Assembly: GCF_020819555.1 (NCBI RefSeq)
Contig: NZ_JAJHJB010000017.1
Location: forward strand, 44,484-108,483
Reading direction: 5' to 3'
Length of the DNA: 64,000 nucleotides
Source: Pelosinus baikalensis
Lineage (GTDB): Bacteria; Bacillota; Negativicutes; DSM-13327
In this document: positions 26,062 through 34,601 of the stretch, one piece after another
Layout: every line of letters starts with the position of its first letter
Numbering within the stretch: position 1 is the stretch's first letter
The notes under the pieces: model-generated
Told to the model about the DNA's origin: nothing
Seen by the model: only the letters and a program-made list of their open reading frames with translations
Databases searched by the model: none
Translations under genes and position numbers: made by a program

Positions 26062-28194
26062 ATGGCTAATAAAGTATTAACGATATGTCCTTATTGCGGC
26101 AGCGGCTGTCAAATCTATTTAACGGTAAAAGATGGAGAAGTTATTGGCGCTGAGCCCGGAAATGGCCGTACAAATGAAAGTGAATTATGTTTAAAGGGAT
26201 ATTATGGCTGGGATTTTCTTAAGAATTCGAAACGCCTTACTGCACGCTTAATGAAACCGCTATTAAGGCGCAATCGTACCGATGAATTTGAGGAAGTATC
26301 CTGGGAAGAGGCAATTGATTTTGCAGCAACCAGATTGCAGGCGATTAAAGAAAAGTATGGTCCTGATGCAATTATGGCTACGGGATCGGCTCGCGGTCCT
26401 GGAAATGAAGCCAATTATATTATGCAGAAATTTGTCAGGGCAGCCCTAGGAACGAATAATATTGACCATTGTGCTCGGGTCTGTCATGGATCTTCGGTAT
26501 CAGGTTTGCAAGCTACCTTAGGAAATGGGGCAATGTCCAATTCCATTCCTGAAATTGAAGATACAAAATGTGTCTTTATTTTTGGCTATAATGCGGCAGA
26601 ATCCCATCCGATTGTTGCGCGCCGCATTGTTAAAGCAAAGGAAAAAGGGGCAAAGGTGATTGTTACCGATCCCCGCTTTACGGAGCAGGCTAAAATTGCC
26701 GATCTATGGCTGCCCATTAAGAATGGTACGAATATGGCTCTTGTAAATGCCTTTGGAAATGTCTTGATTCAAGAAGGCTTATACAACAAGCAGTATGTGG
26801 AAAATTTTACAGAAGGTTTTGCAGAATACAAAAAAAATGTCGCAAAGTATACACCGGAATATGCCGAAAGTATTACAGGAATACCTGCGAGAGATATTCG
26901 AGAAGCTATACGGACCTATGCTAAGGCTCCTAGTGCGACCATTCTCTGGGGGATGGGAGTTACTCAATTTGGTCAAGCCGTAGATGTTGTAAAAGGTTTG
27001 TCTTCCCTGGCCTTGTTGACAGGAAATCTAGGACGTCCGAATGTAGGCGTAGGTCCAGTGCGGGGGCAGAATAATGTACAAGGGGCCTGTGATCATGGGG
27101 CACTGCCTAACTTATTTCCAGGTTACCAATCAGTGGAGGATGACGCAATTCGGGGTAAGTTTGAAAAGTCTTGGGGTGTATCTTTACCGGCAAAGCCTGG
27201 TTACCGCCTGACGGAAGTTCCTCATCTAGCAAAAGAAGGCAAAGTGAAAGCGTACTATATTTTTGGTGAAGATCCTGTGCAAAGTGATCCTGATGCAGCA
27301 GGCGTTAGAGAGGCATTGGCCAGTATGGAACTTGTTATCGTCCAGGATATTTTCATGAATAAAACAGCATTGCATGCAGATGTTATTTTTCCAGCTACCT
27401 CTTGGGGAGAGCATGAAGGCGTTTATTCTTCAGCAGATCGGGGATTTCAGAAATTCAATAAGGCAATCGAGCCGAAAGGCGATGTGAAGCCGGATTGGGA
27501 AATCATTTCCTTGATGTCAACTGCTATGGGATATCCTATGAAATATAGTAAGACAGAAGAAATTTGGGAAGAGCTAAGAACGCTGTGCCCCATTTATGCT
27601 GGAGTTACCTATAAGCGGCTGGAGGAGCTGGGGAGCATCCAATGGCCTTGTACCAGTGAAGATTCCGTGGGGACAAAATATCTTTATGAAGGCAATAAAT
27701 TTGATACTCCAAGTGGAAAAGGACTTCTCTTTGCATCGGAATATCGCTCACCGAAAGAAATGCCTGACAAGAAATATCCATTGGTATTATGTACAGTAAG
27801 AGAAATTGGTCATTATTCGGTTCGAACAATGACAGGAAATTGCGCTGCTTTGCAGGTTCTGGCGGATGAGCCAGGTTATATACAAATGAGCCCTGAGGAT
27901 CTTGCAGCATTGAATATTAAAGATCAGGAACTGGTGTGGGTATCATCACGGCGTGGGAAAGTCATGGCAAGGGTACTTTCAACTGAGAGGGTAAATACAG
28001 GTGCTGTGTATATGACGTATCATTGGTGGATTGGTGCTTGTAATGAATTAACCATTGATCATCTTGATCCGATCTCTTTTACGCCAGAGTATAAATACTG
28101 TGCTGTGAAGGTGGAAAATATTGAGGACCAGGATTGGGCAGAAGGGTATGTGCAAAGTGAATATAGCAAACTGAAGAAAAAGATGTTTTGTTAA
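26062..28194 (+). CDS. fdhF: formate dehydrogenase H-type catalytic subunit, cysteine form
   Basis: Reversible CO2/formate conversion at a Mo- or W-bis-molybdopterin guanine dinucleotide site. 710 residues, like E. coli FdhF. The N-terminal [4Fe-4S] site is C9-x2-C12-x3-C16-x26-C43. The metal ligand is cysteine, C141 in ARVCHGSS, where many homologues have selenocysteine encoded by TGA; here the codon is TGT. Further on are the Mo-cofactor binding regions (GATKVIVTDPRF-type KVIVTDPRF, GVGPVRGQNNVQG) and the C-terminal dinucleotide domain. No signal peptide, so cytoplasmic. It ends the putative HDCR operon; mobA and moeA nearby supply the cofactor. No fdhD is present in the window. Confidence 0.94.
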   Translation: MANKVLTICPYCGSGCQIYLTVKDGEVIGAEPGNGRTNESELCLKGYYGWDFLKNSKRLTARLMKPLLRRNRTDEFEEVSWEEAIDFAATRLQAIKEKYGPDAIMATGSARGPGNEANYIMQKFVRAALGTNNIDHCARVCHGSSVSGLQATLGNGAMSNSIPEIEDTKCVFIFGYNAAESHPIVARRIVKAKEKGAKVIVTDPRFTEQAKIADLWLPIKNGTNMALVNAFGNVLIQEGLYNKQYVENFTEGFAEYKKNVAKYTPEYAESITGIPARDIREAIRTYAKAPSATILWGMGVTQFGQAVDVVKGLSSLALLTGNLGRPNVGVGPVRGQNNVQGACDHGALPNLFPGYQSVEDDAIRGKFEKSWGVSLPAKPGYRLTEVPHLAKEGKVKAYYIFGEDPVQSDPDAAGVREALASMELVIVQDIFMNKTALHADVIFPATSWGEHEGVYSSADRGFQKFNKAIEPKGDVKPDWEIISLMSTAMGYPMKYSKTEEIWEELRTLCPIYAGVTYKRLEELGSIQWPCTSEDSVGTKYLYEGNKFDTPSGKGLLFASEYRSPKEMPDKKYPLVLCTVREIGHYSVRTMTGNCAALQVLADEPGYIQMSPEDLAALNIKDQELVWVSSRRGKVMARVLSTERVNTGAVYMTYHWWIGACNELTIDHLDPISFTPEYKYCAVKVENIEDQDWAEGYVQSEYSKLKKKMFC

Positions 28195-28204
28195 TCTATA
28201 AAAA

Positions 28205-28238
28205 AATGGCGTCGCAAATTTTGCTGACGTCATTTTTA
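28205..28238 (+). terminator. intrinsic terminator of the hydrogenase/formate dehydrogenase operon
   Basis: AATGGCGTCGCAAA pairs with TTTGCTGACGTCATT (one mismatch and a bulge) and is followed by TTTAT. Confidence 0.8.
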
Positions 28239-28361
28239 TAAGATATTACTCTATCCCTAGATTTTACCATTGCATCAGATCCTAGATAATAGCAGGTTTT
28301 TGTTGAAAAAAGCAGAATATTGTTTTAAATAATATGGTTTTTGAAAGGAGGATCGGATTCA

Positions 28362-29867
28362 ATGCGATTTTTGCATAAATTCACAATATTACTCTGCTCA
28401 TTGGTCATTATTAGCAGCTTTATTCAATTTATTGCCTTTGATCGATTTTTTCTTGCGAATACCAGCTCTTTGTTATTGGCTACCAACGAGAAAGCCGCAA
28501 ATAATCTTAGTGAGCAATTACTAGCCTATTTCAAAAATATTGAGGCTTCTATGGCAAGCATTGCATCCGACCCTACTCTTAGAAAGGATAAAGATCTTCT
28601 TGATAAAATGAATGCAGTGATTCCCGAAGTAAATACGATATTTATTATTGATAAAGAAGGGAATGTTTCTGTTTCGAGTCAGCCTGAAAAGATATCAGGA
28701 GTAAATTTATCAAAAAGAGACTATTTTTTGCATGGGATAAAGGGAGAGACATACATCAGCGGCGTTTATAAAAGTGCTCAAGGACGTGAAGTAGTTGCGA
28801 TTTCCACCCCTATTATTGATGATGGTACTGTAGTCGGTGTAGTTGTGGGGACAGTATGGCTGCACGACAATGAATTGGCAATGATGTTTGATAATAAGTC
28901 CTTTGGCCGAAGCGGATTTATTGCGATTACTGACCAGCAAGGGACTGTAGTGTATCATTCGGATCAGGAACGCATTGGTAAGAAAGGGGGAATCGTTGAA
29001 AGTTTACAGGGGATGACAGGTTCAACCATTATGAAGAATTATTCTGAATTTGAATATTATATCGGATACAGCAAGGTCCCTCAATTGGATTGGTATGTCA
29101 TTGTGGGTACACCTACTGCCGAGGTAACACAGTATCGTAGCATGATGCTTTACCAGATCTTGGCAGTGTCAATATTTACGATTTTCGTAGTTGTCATCAT
29201 TGGCACTTATACGGTGCGACGGTATATGAAGCCTTTTGAGACATTAATAGAAGCTTTTGGCTCCGTCAGAACAGGAAACTATAAGAAGATTACCTTAACT
29301 GGTTATGCGACTGAATTCAGTGAAATGATTCAAAGCTATAATGACACGATTCGAAAATTAGAAGAAGTTCATAGTACCTTAAAAGGAGCGGCAGATATTG
29401 ATGCATTGACTGGAGCTTATAATCGCAGATCTTTTGATAAAATATTGGAATTACTAAGAGGAGAGCTGCAATCTGGATCGCTTATGACATTAGGCGTTAT
29501 GGTATTAGATCTGGATAATTTCAAGAAGCAAAATGATGTTTCCGGTCATTTAGCTGGTGATGATATTTTAAAAGAATTTACAGTTATCGCACAATCCGTT
29601 GTAGGATTTCGATCCTTATTTCGGTTTGGTGGAGACGAATTTGCAATTATTTTGCGGAATGTCTCAGATGCAATGGTTATTTCTTATGCGGAAGAAATAC
29701 GCCTGCAGTGTGCCAAGAAATTAAGTGGCTGTACCGTAAGTATTGGCATTGCAGCCTATCCTAAAAATGGTGATTCCATAGATGAATTGCTAGCTTTCGC
29801 TGATAAAGCACTTTATATGAGTAAGGAAACTAGAAATAAAGTAACAGAGTATCCAGCTGGCAAATGA
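28362..29867 (+). CDS. membrane diguanylate cyclase with dCACHE sensor
   Basis: Synthesises c-di-GMP in response to an extracytoplasmic ligand. 501 residues: N-terminal membrane helix (about 8-30), a periplasmic double CACHE domain (about 35-270; ..GVYKSAQGREVVAISTPI.., ..LDWYVIVGTP), a second helix (about 262-285), a HAMP-like linker, and a GGDEF domain with intact FGGDEF (about residue 421) and the DLDNFKKQND metal segment. The usual RxxD inhibitory site before GGDEF is not evident. Start ATG at 28362 after AAAGGAGG. It is monocistronic, between a terminator and a repeat. Confidence 0.9.
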   Translation: MRFLHKFTILLCSLVIISSFIQFIAFDRFFLANTSSLLLATNEKAANNLSEQLLAYFKNIEASMASIASDPTLRKDKDLLDKMNAVIPEVNTIFIIDKEGNVSVSSQPEKISGVNLSKRDYFLHGIKGETYISGVYKSAQGREVVAISTPIIDDGTVVGVVVGTVWLHDNELAMMFDNKSFGRSGFIAITDQQGTVVYHSDQERIGKKGGIVESLQGMTGSTIMKNYSEFEYYIGYSKVPQLDWYVIVGTPTAEVTQYRSMMLYQILAVSIFTIFVVVIIGTYTVRRYMKPFETLIEAFGSVRTGNYKKITLTGYATEFSEMIQSYNDTIRKLEEVHSTLKGAADIDALTGAYNRRSFDKILELLRGELQSGSLMTLGVMVLDLDNFKKQNDVSGHLAGDDILKEFTVIAQSVVGFRSLFRFGGDEFAIILRNVSDAMVISYAEEIRLQCAKKLSGCTVSIGIAAYPKNGDSIDELLAFADKALYMSKETRNKVTEYPAGK

Positions 29868-29907
29868 TAAAGAACAATTGAATGGCGAGGAATTTTTCTT
29901 TATCACA

Positions 29908-30072
29908 CTTATAAGTTTAGAGGAACGTTGAACCACAAAGGCACAATGCCGCTAACGCGGCACGCAAAGGAGTGCACGAAAAAATAAATAAAAACCCTTT
30001 GTGTCCTTTGCGTCTTTGTGGTTCCATTCGTTTTATCGGTTTTTTAAAGGACGCAAAGCATTTTTCTTATGA
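29908..30072. repeat. GAACC-type palindromic repeat (family II, copy 4), MITE-like
   Basis: Starts CTTATAAG and ends TTTTTCTTATGA. The arms GAACCACAAAGGCACAA and CTTTGTGTCCTTTGCGTC / TTTGTGGTTC are inverted. The left end (TTTAGAGGAACG) and right tail (AAGGACGCAAAGCATTTTTC) match the copy at 21585-21746. It fills most of the 305-base gap before ogt. Confidence 0.7.
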
Positions 30073-30172
30073 AAATTGAAAAGTGATATTCCGAAAGACA
30101 ATTAGAGCTTGTATAACGTACAATAAAGATACGGAATGAATGGGGTAATTTATAGAAGTGCGGGAGAGGGCT

Positions 30173-30631
30173 ATGAAAAATATATTCTTCTATCAAACCA
30201 ATATTGGGGAAATTGGGATTGTAGAAAACAAAGGTGCAATTACAAATTTGTTTATTAAAAGAGAACGCATTCCCCAGGATGTTGTTGTAAAAGAAACAGC
30301 AGTGCTGAATGAAGCAGGTAAGCAGCTAATGGATTATCTTGCAGGAAAGCGTAAATACTTTGAGCTTCCTCTTGCTCCAGAAGGTACAGAATTTCAGCAG
30401 AAAGTTTGGAAAGCGCTGCAAGAAATTCCCTGTGGTGAAACACGAAGCTACAGAGATATCGCAAGGAGTATTGGTCAACCGAAGGCTTCTCGTGCAATTG
30501 GCATGGCTAACAACAAAAATCCGATTTTGATTTTCATTCCATGCCATCGAGTCGTAGGTGCAAATGGAAAATTGGTTGGCTATGCTGCAGGGCTCCAGGT
30601 TAAAGAATATCTTTTGAAGTTGGAAAAATAG
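30173..30631 (+). CDS. ogt: methylated-DNA--protein-cysteine methyltransferase
   Basis: Suicide repair protein that removes alkyl groups from O6-guanine. 152 residues: a short N-terminal domain, then the C-terminal DNA-binding/active-site domain with EFQQKVWKALQEIPCGETRSY (helix region, split here by function) and the acceptor motif IPCHRVV (about residues 119-125). Start ATG 30173 after GGGAGAGGG. One base separates it from the AlkA-like gene, so the two repair genes are co-transcribed. Confidence 0.93.
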   Translation: MKNIFFYQTNIGEIGIVENKGAITNLFIKRERIPQDVVVKETAVLNEAGKQLMDYLAGKRKYFELPLAPEGTEFQQKVWKALQEIPCGETRSYRDIARSIGQPKASRAIGMANNKNPILIFIPCHRVVGANGKLVGYAAGLQVKEYLLKLEK

Positions 30632-30632
30632 T

Positions 30633-31265
30633 ATGGGAAAAGTAAAGACGAAGTTTTTTTCATACGGTCAAAGAGAAATTGAGTATTTGCAAAATGTCGA
30701 CCAAATACTCGGAGCTGCGATGAAACGATTGGGAAAGATTGATCGTGAGGTTATTCCTGACCTGTTTACAGCTCTTATCTATGCTATTGTTGGACAACAG
30801 ATTTCTGTTAAGGCAGCATATACGGTATGGCATAGAATGCAGCTCCACTTTGAAGAGATGATTCCACAACATATTGCTTTGGCTACAGTGAAGGAAATTC
30901 AACAATGCGGTATGTCTACAAGAAAAGCGATTTATATTAAGAATATTGGTGAAGCAGTGATGTTCGGCAGTTTGAAACTTATGGAACTATATGACCTGCC
31001 AGATGAAGAGGTTATCAAGCGCCTATCTAAAATGAATGGCATTGGTGTCTGGACGGCAGAAATGCTGCTTCTTAATTCGATGGAACGCCCTGACATTGTT
31101 AGCTGGGGCGATATTGCCATAAGGCGGGGCATGATGAACCTCTATAATCTCACAGATATTACAAAAGAACAATTTGAAAAATACAAGAAACAATATTCTC
31201 CTTACGGCTCCGTAGCGTCTATCTATCTCTGGAAATTATCCTTTGAAGATGGCAATAGTCTTTGA
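30633..31265 (+). CDS. AlkA-like DNA-3-methyladenine glycosylase (HhH-GPD)
   Basis: Excises alkylated bases to start base-excision repair. 210 residues of the HhH-GPD superfamily: the opening helix block LFTALIYAIVGQQISVKAA (about 44-62), the helix-hairpin-helix MNGIGVWTAEMLLL (about 134-147) and the catalytic Asp in SWGDIAIRRG (about D159). No FeS cluster Cys as in Nth. It lacks the N-terminal domain of E. coli AlkA, as do many Firmicute forms. Paired with ogt as an alkylation-repair unit. Confidence 0.87.
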   Translation: MGKVKTKFFSYGQREIEYLQNVDQILGAAMKRLGKIDREVIPDLFTALIYAIVGQQISVKAAYTVWHRMQLHFEEMIPQHIALATVKEIQQCGMSTRKAIYIKNIGEAVMFGSLKLMELYDLPDEEVIKRLSKMNGIGVWTAEMLLLNSMERPDIVSWGDIAIRRGMMNLYNLTDITKEQFEKYKKQYSPYGSVASIYLWKLSFEDGNSL

Positions 31266-31377
31266 CCCATTAGTTTAAGCAATTTGGCAAAAGAATAATT
31301 TTTGAAATTCTATGCTATGACACATTATCAAAGTTACTTTATTCTTAATTGAGTGAGTAGCTTTTTTTTATTTGTGC

Positions 31378-31466
31378 AAAGTGTGCCCAGCAAAGCTGTA
31401 ATTTGCTAACTGGTGAAATTCCAGTCAAAGTACCGCCAAGGGGTTTGTAGCCATAAGACCAATGTT
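31378..31466 (+). ncRNA. cobalamin-riboswitch-like leader (short or degenerate)
   Basis: The core TAACTGGTGAAATTCCAGTC followed by CCGCCA resembles the cobalamin riboswitch core (GGTGaaAatCC .. CCCGCC), and AGCCATAAGACCAATG (31449-31464) resembles the B12 box. The segment between them is much shorter than in the classical riboswitch, and the B12 box is imperfect. It lies 140 bases before an orphan TctC-type gene, in the 338-base gap after the glycosylase gene. Confidence 0.5.
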
Positions 31467-31603
31467 ATTAGAAATAAGGTCGTTGAAGCGTCCTGTTGAA
31501 ATATTTTTACATTTATTGGAGGAAAAACGGTGATAAATGGAGTATATTGTATTTAAAGTAATATTATAACAAATTACTAAAAGTATGGAAGAAGGAAACA
31601 ATA

Positions 31604-32623
31604 TTGCAAAAAAAGATATTTATTTTGTTGTCGGTATGCTTGTTATTTATTTCAATAATAATAGGGGGTTGTGCTACTATGTCAAACAAAACTACAACGA
31701 CGAATAATAAATTTCCTGACAAACCTATTACTATTATTGTAGGTTTTAGTGTGGGGGGAGGATCGGATCTTTTAGCTCGAGCGATGGAAAAAGTAGCGCC
31801 TAAATATTTAGGTCAATCCTTGGTTGTTCTAAATAAACCTGGTGGGGCTGGAGCCAACGGTTGGAATGAACTAGCTGGTTCTAGTCCTGACGGCTATACG
31901 CTTGCTATTGTTACACCTGAACTACTATTATTGCCACTTTATGGAGAAACTAAATATCATTATCCAACAGCCTTAGAACCCATTGCACAGATTTCAACCT
32001 TGCCTTATGTGATGATAGTATCTGCCGATCAGCCTTGGCAAAATGTCCAAGAAGTAATCGAATATGCTAAACAACATCCAGGAAAACTGAAATTTGGGCA
32101 TAGTGGCATAGGTTCAATGCCGCATATAATTGGCGAAACATTTAAAAAGGTTGCGGATATTGATGTTGAGCAAGTTCCTTTTCGGAGTGGTAATGAAACA
32201 CTTATTGCTTTATTAGGCGGAAATATTGATATTGCGATTATGAATACACTGACACCTAGAGAGCATATAAAAACCGGTACTGTAAAAGCACTCGCAGTGC
32301 CAAAGCAGCAGAGACTTTCTGATCCAACTTTAGCACATATACCAACATTTAAGGAACAGGGACTTGCTATTGTATTTGATAGTTGGTATGGAGTAGCAGC
32401 GTCTAAAGATCTACCACCAGAGATTGCAGCAAGGTTAGCCGAAGGGTTCAATGCGATGGTTTCCGATCCAGAGCTTAAAAACAATATGGATGCCCTTGGA
32501 GTGGAACTTAAATATTTAGGTCCAAAAGAATTTCAAAACAAATGGCTAGAAGATAACGTAAAATTAACTAACATCATACAGGAAACTGGAATTTTGAATC
32601 TAATCAAGGAGCAAAAAAAATAA
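31604..32623 (+). CDS. TctC/Bug-family solute-binding lipoprotein, orphan
   Basis: Periplasmic binding protein of the tripartite tricarboxylate transporter family. 339 residues with a lipobox IIGG-C (Cys about 23). Mature-domain motifs: PDKPITIIVGFSVGGGSDLLAR, LNKPGGAGANGWNELAGS, and GVAASKDLPPEIAARL. No TctA or TctB membrane gene lies in the window, so it must work with a distant transporter or as a sensor. Start TTG at 31604 after GAAGGAAA. The B12-riboswitch-like leader upstream suggests a link to cobalamin (inference). Its transcript ends in a bidirectional terminator. Confidence 0.88.
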   Translation: MQKKIFILLSVCLLFISIIIGGCATMSNKTTTTNNKFPDKPITIIVGFSVGGGSDLLARAMEKVAPKYLGQSLVVLNKPGGAGANGWNELAGSSPDGYTLAIVTPELLLLPLYGETKYHYPTALEPIAQISTLPYVMIVSADQPWQNVQEVIEYAKQHPGKLKFGHSGIGSMPHIIGETFKKVADIDVEQVPFRSGNETLIALLGGNIDIAIMNTLTPREHIKTGTVKALAVPKQQRLSDPTLAHIPTFKEQGLAIVFDSWYGVAASKDLPPEIAARLAEGFNAMVSDPELKNNMDALGVELKYLGPKEFQNKWLEDNVKLTNIIQETGILNLIKEQKK

Positions 32624-32649
32624 CCAATGGATCAGACTGTAGCAAGATA

Positions 32650-32703
32650 AAATGTACCCTATAGAGTAGACTGTACAAACGTCTATCCTATAGGGTACAT
32701 TTT
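32650..32703. terminator. bidirectional terminator
   Basis: AAATGTACCCTATAG and CTATAGGGTACATTT are perfect inverted repeats around a 24-base loop, with T-runs on both strands, between convergent genes. Confidence 0.85.
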
Positions 32704-32734
32704 AAATGATGTTCTTCCATCTCATATGCAATTT

Positions 32735-33307
32735 TTAAGCTGAATGCATTAATACTTTTAATAATTCTTGCCAGCTATTAGCTATATGGATTGCATTTTC
32801 ATATGCTGGAGTATTCCGCTGCGTCTTAACGGGAAGGCAATTTATCATGACCGTGTTATGGTCGGAGTCCTTTACATGCATTACAACATGTATAGTATTT
32901 ACATTGGAGTCTGTCTTATTGCGAATCAAGCCGCCAATAGGTTTTAGACCTTCCAATAAAGCCTTGCGAATTTTATCAGTAATTTGAGTTTCGGTAATAA
33001 TTGCTGGATTATTTTCAACGATTGAAACATCTAGAATATCTTTAGGATCAAATAGTTTATATGACATATTGGTTGATACGATACAAAATCTTTTTGACTC
33101 TAGGTCAACATACAGAAACCCCGACAAATCGATACCATTGACAATTGTACACGCACTTGAAGCTCTAAAACCATCAATCTGGGCGACGATAGTATCCGAC
33201 TGGACAGCTAAAGCATGGACTTTCTTTTTTAATTTATTGCTTTTCAAGATTGAAAAAGCCAAAGCTCCAATAGCCCCAAGGGCTGTTAATAAGAATATGT
33301 CAACCAC
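32735..33307 (-). CDS. unknown protein with one N-terminal membrane helix
   Basis: 190 residues, not recognised. One hydrophobic helix at the start (DIFLLTALGAIGALAFSIL), a basic stretch KSNKLKKK, then a soluble domain of mixed alpha/beta character rich in I, V and D, possibly cytoplasmic. The GTG at 33307 has AGGAG seven bases upstream; an in-frame ATG six codons earlier would swallow this ribosome site. Convergent with the TctC gene and divergent from sod; no functional hint from neighbours. Confidence 0.6.
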   Translation of the reverse strand: MVDIFLLTALGAIGALAFSILKSNKLKKKVHALAVQSDTIVAQIDGFRASSACTIVNGIDLSGFLYVDLESKRFCIVSTNMSYKLFDPKDILDVSIVENNPAIITETQITDKIRKALLEGLKPIGGLIRNKTDSNVNTIHVVMHVKDSDHNTVMINCLPVKTQRNTPAYENAIHIANSWQELLKVLMHSA

Positions 33308-33514
33308 AGTGTCACTCCTCATTTGATTATTAAAGTTATTATTACCACAAATAACTGTGTATTCCTGCATAACATAAAAAGAAAGCCTATAGCCGCAGTC
33401 TGAGGGGAGTTGTGATATGTAAAAGGAAATGATGGGTGTGCATGCTGCATAGTTAATCATCAATAAAAACCTATCAAATAACAATTATTAAATAATTAAA
33501 AACACTAAAATATA

Positions 33515-33543
33515 TTGACTATTTCCTACTAGGATAGTATGAT
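33515..33543 (+). promoter_or_regulatory. sigma-A-type promoter of the superoxide dismutase gene
   Basis: TTGACT, 17-base spacer, TATGAT. The spacer contains TACTAGGATAGTA, a partly symmetric stretch that could bind a regulator. Confidence 0.65.
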
Positions 33544-33579
33544 ATAAATACAAACAGACAATCAAAGGAGGTTTCTAAG

Positions 33580-34200
33580 ATGAAACAGGTAGAATTAAAA
33601 TATGGGTTTGAGGCATTGGAGCCTCATATTGATGAACTTACCATGAGGACGCATTATAGCAAGCATCATGCAACGTATACCAATAATTTTAATGCAGCAT
33701 TGGAAAAACTCCCAGAGCTATTCGGCAAGACCGTGGAGGAAATCTTGGCAAATCTTCCTGCTATTTCTGATACGACGCTGCGAGCTGCTATCCAGAATAA
33801 TGGAGGCGGATACTATAATCACAATCTCTATTTTACAATCATGTCACCCGAAGGTGGCACAGAGCCGACAGGGCTTCTGGCAAAACAAATTGAGAAAGAA
33901 TTCGGAAGTTTTGCTGGTTTTAAAGAAAAAATAAAATCTGCAGCTATTGGCCGATTTGGTTCAGGATGGGCGTGGCTTTCCACCGATTCTGCAGGAAATC
34001 TTGCAATCAGCTCTACTCCCAATCAAGACAATCCTCTTATGGAACCAGGCAGCAAATGGATACCCATTCTCGCTATTGATGTATGGGAGCATGCTTATTA
34101 TTTAAAGTACAAAAACCTGCGTCCCGATTATATTGAAGGTTTCTTTCAAGTAATTGATTGGAAAGAGGTGGCTAGATTATACGAAGCGTCGATTACATAA
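33580..34200 (+). CDS. iron/manganese superoxide dismutase
   Basis: Dismutates superoxide in the cytoplasm. 206 residues. Metal ligands are visible in the family pattern: H25 (THYSKHH), His in NHNLYF (about 87), and Asp/His in AIDVWEHAYYLKY (about 168-176). GFGSGWAW-type motif reads GRFGSGWAWL. The first residues lack a signal peptide. AAAGGAGG lies upstream, with a near-consensus promoter. Fe versus Mn preference cannot be read from the sequence. Confidence 0.95.
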   Translation: MKQVELKYGFEALEPHIDELTMRTHYSKHHATYTNNFNAALEKLPELFGKTVEEILANLPAISDTTLRAAIQNNGGGYYNHNLYFTIMSPEGGTEPTGLLAKQIEKEFGSFAGFKEKIKSAAIGRFGSGWAWLSTDSAGNLAISSTPNQDNPLMEPGSKWIPILAIDVWEHAYYLKYKNLRPDYIEGFFQVIDWKEVARLYEASIT

Positions 34201-34242
34201 TGGTTTTGAGAACAAATGAATAACACGATTCAAGAAATTGTG

Positions 34243-34280
34243 AGGCTCCGGTGCTTTTGTTGAGCACGGAGTCTTGTTTT
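34243..34280 (+). terminator. intrinsic terminator after sod
   Basis: GGCTCCGGTGCT pairs with AGCACGGAGTC, followed by TTGTTTTTAC. Confidence 0.7.
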
Positions 34281-34601
34281 TACTATCAATCCTATGTGAT
34301 GGGTATAATAAATTGGCAAGAGCAGACACTAAAAGGGTCTGCTTTGTGTTGGTATAGAAGGCAAGTTAAAAAAGCATAGAATATCTATTGTTGTTATATA
34401 AAAGGAAAACGAGTACATTGCGTCATTTAAAACATTGGATAAGTTTGCAAGTATTTTTTCGACCAGCGAGGCGGAGGATCCGATCAGATTGAGAATCTGT
34501 AAGGTGACGACAACGAAGCAGGGCGGAAAAAGACTGCAAAATTGCCATTGCTTTTAGGTGATGGAATGTACTAGAATACCAAAAGAAGAAAAGGAGAAAT
34601 G
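34281..34601 (+). other. selO leader with an unexplained GC-rich segment
   Basis: The stretch 34440-34580 is purine- and GC-richer than other intergenic DNA here, with two related blocks, CAGCGAGGCGGAGGATC (from about 34462) and GAAGCAGGGCGGAAAAAGAC (from about 34515). It has no open frame with a ribosome site. It could be a structured leader RNA of selO or a dispersed repeat; I cannot assign it to a known class. Confidence 0.3.

Noticed and set aside
26482..26484. possible selenocysteine codon in fdhF
   Set aside because: The active-site codon is TGT (Cys); no in-frame TGA and no need for a SECIS element.
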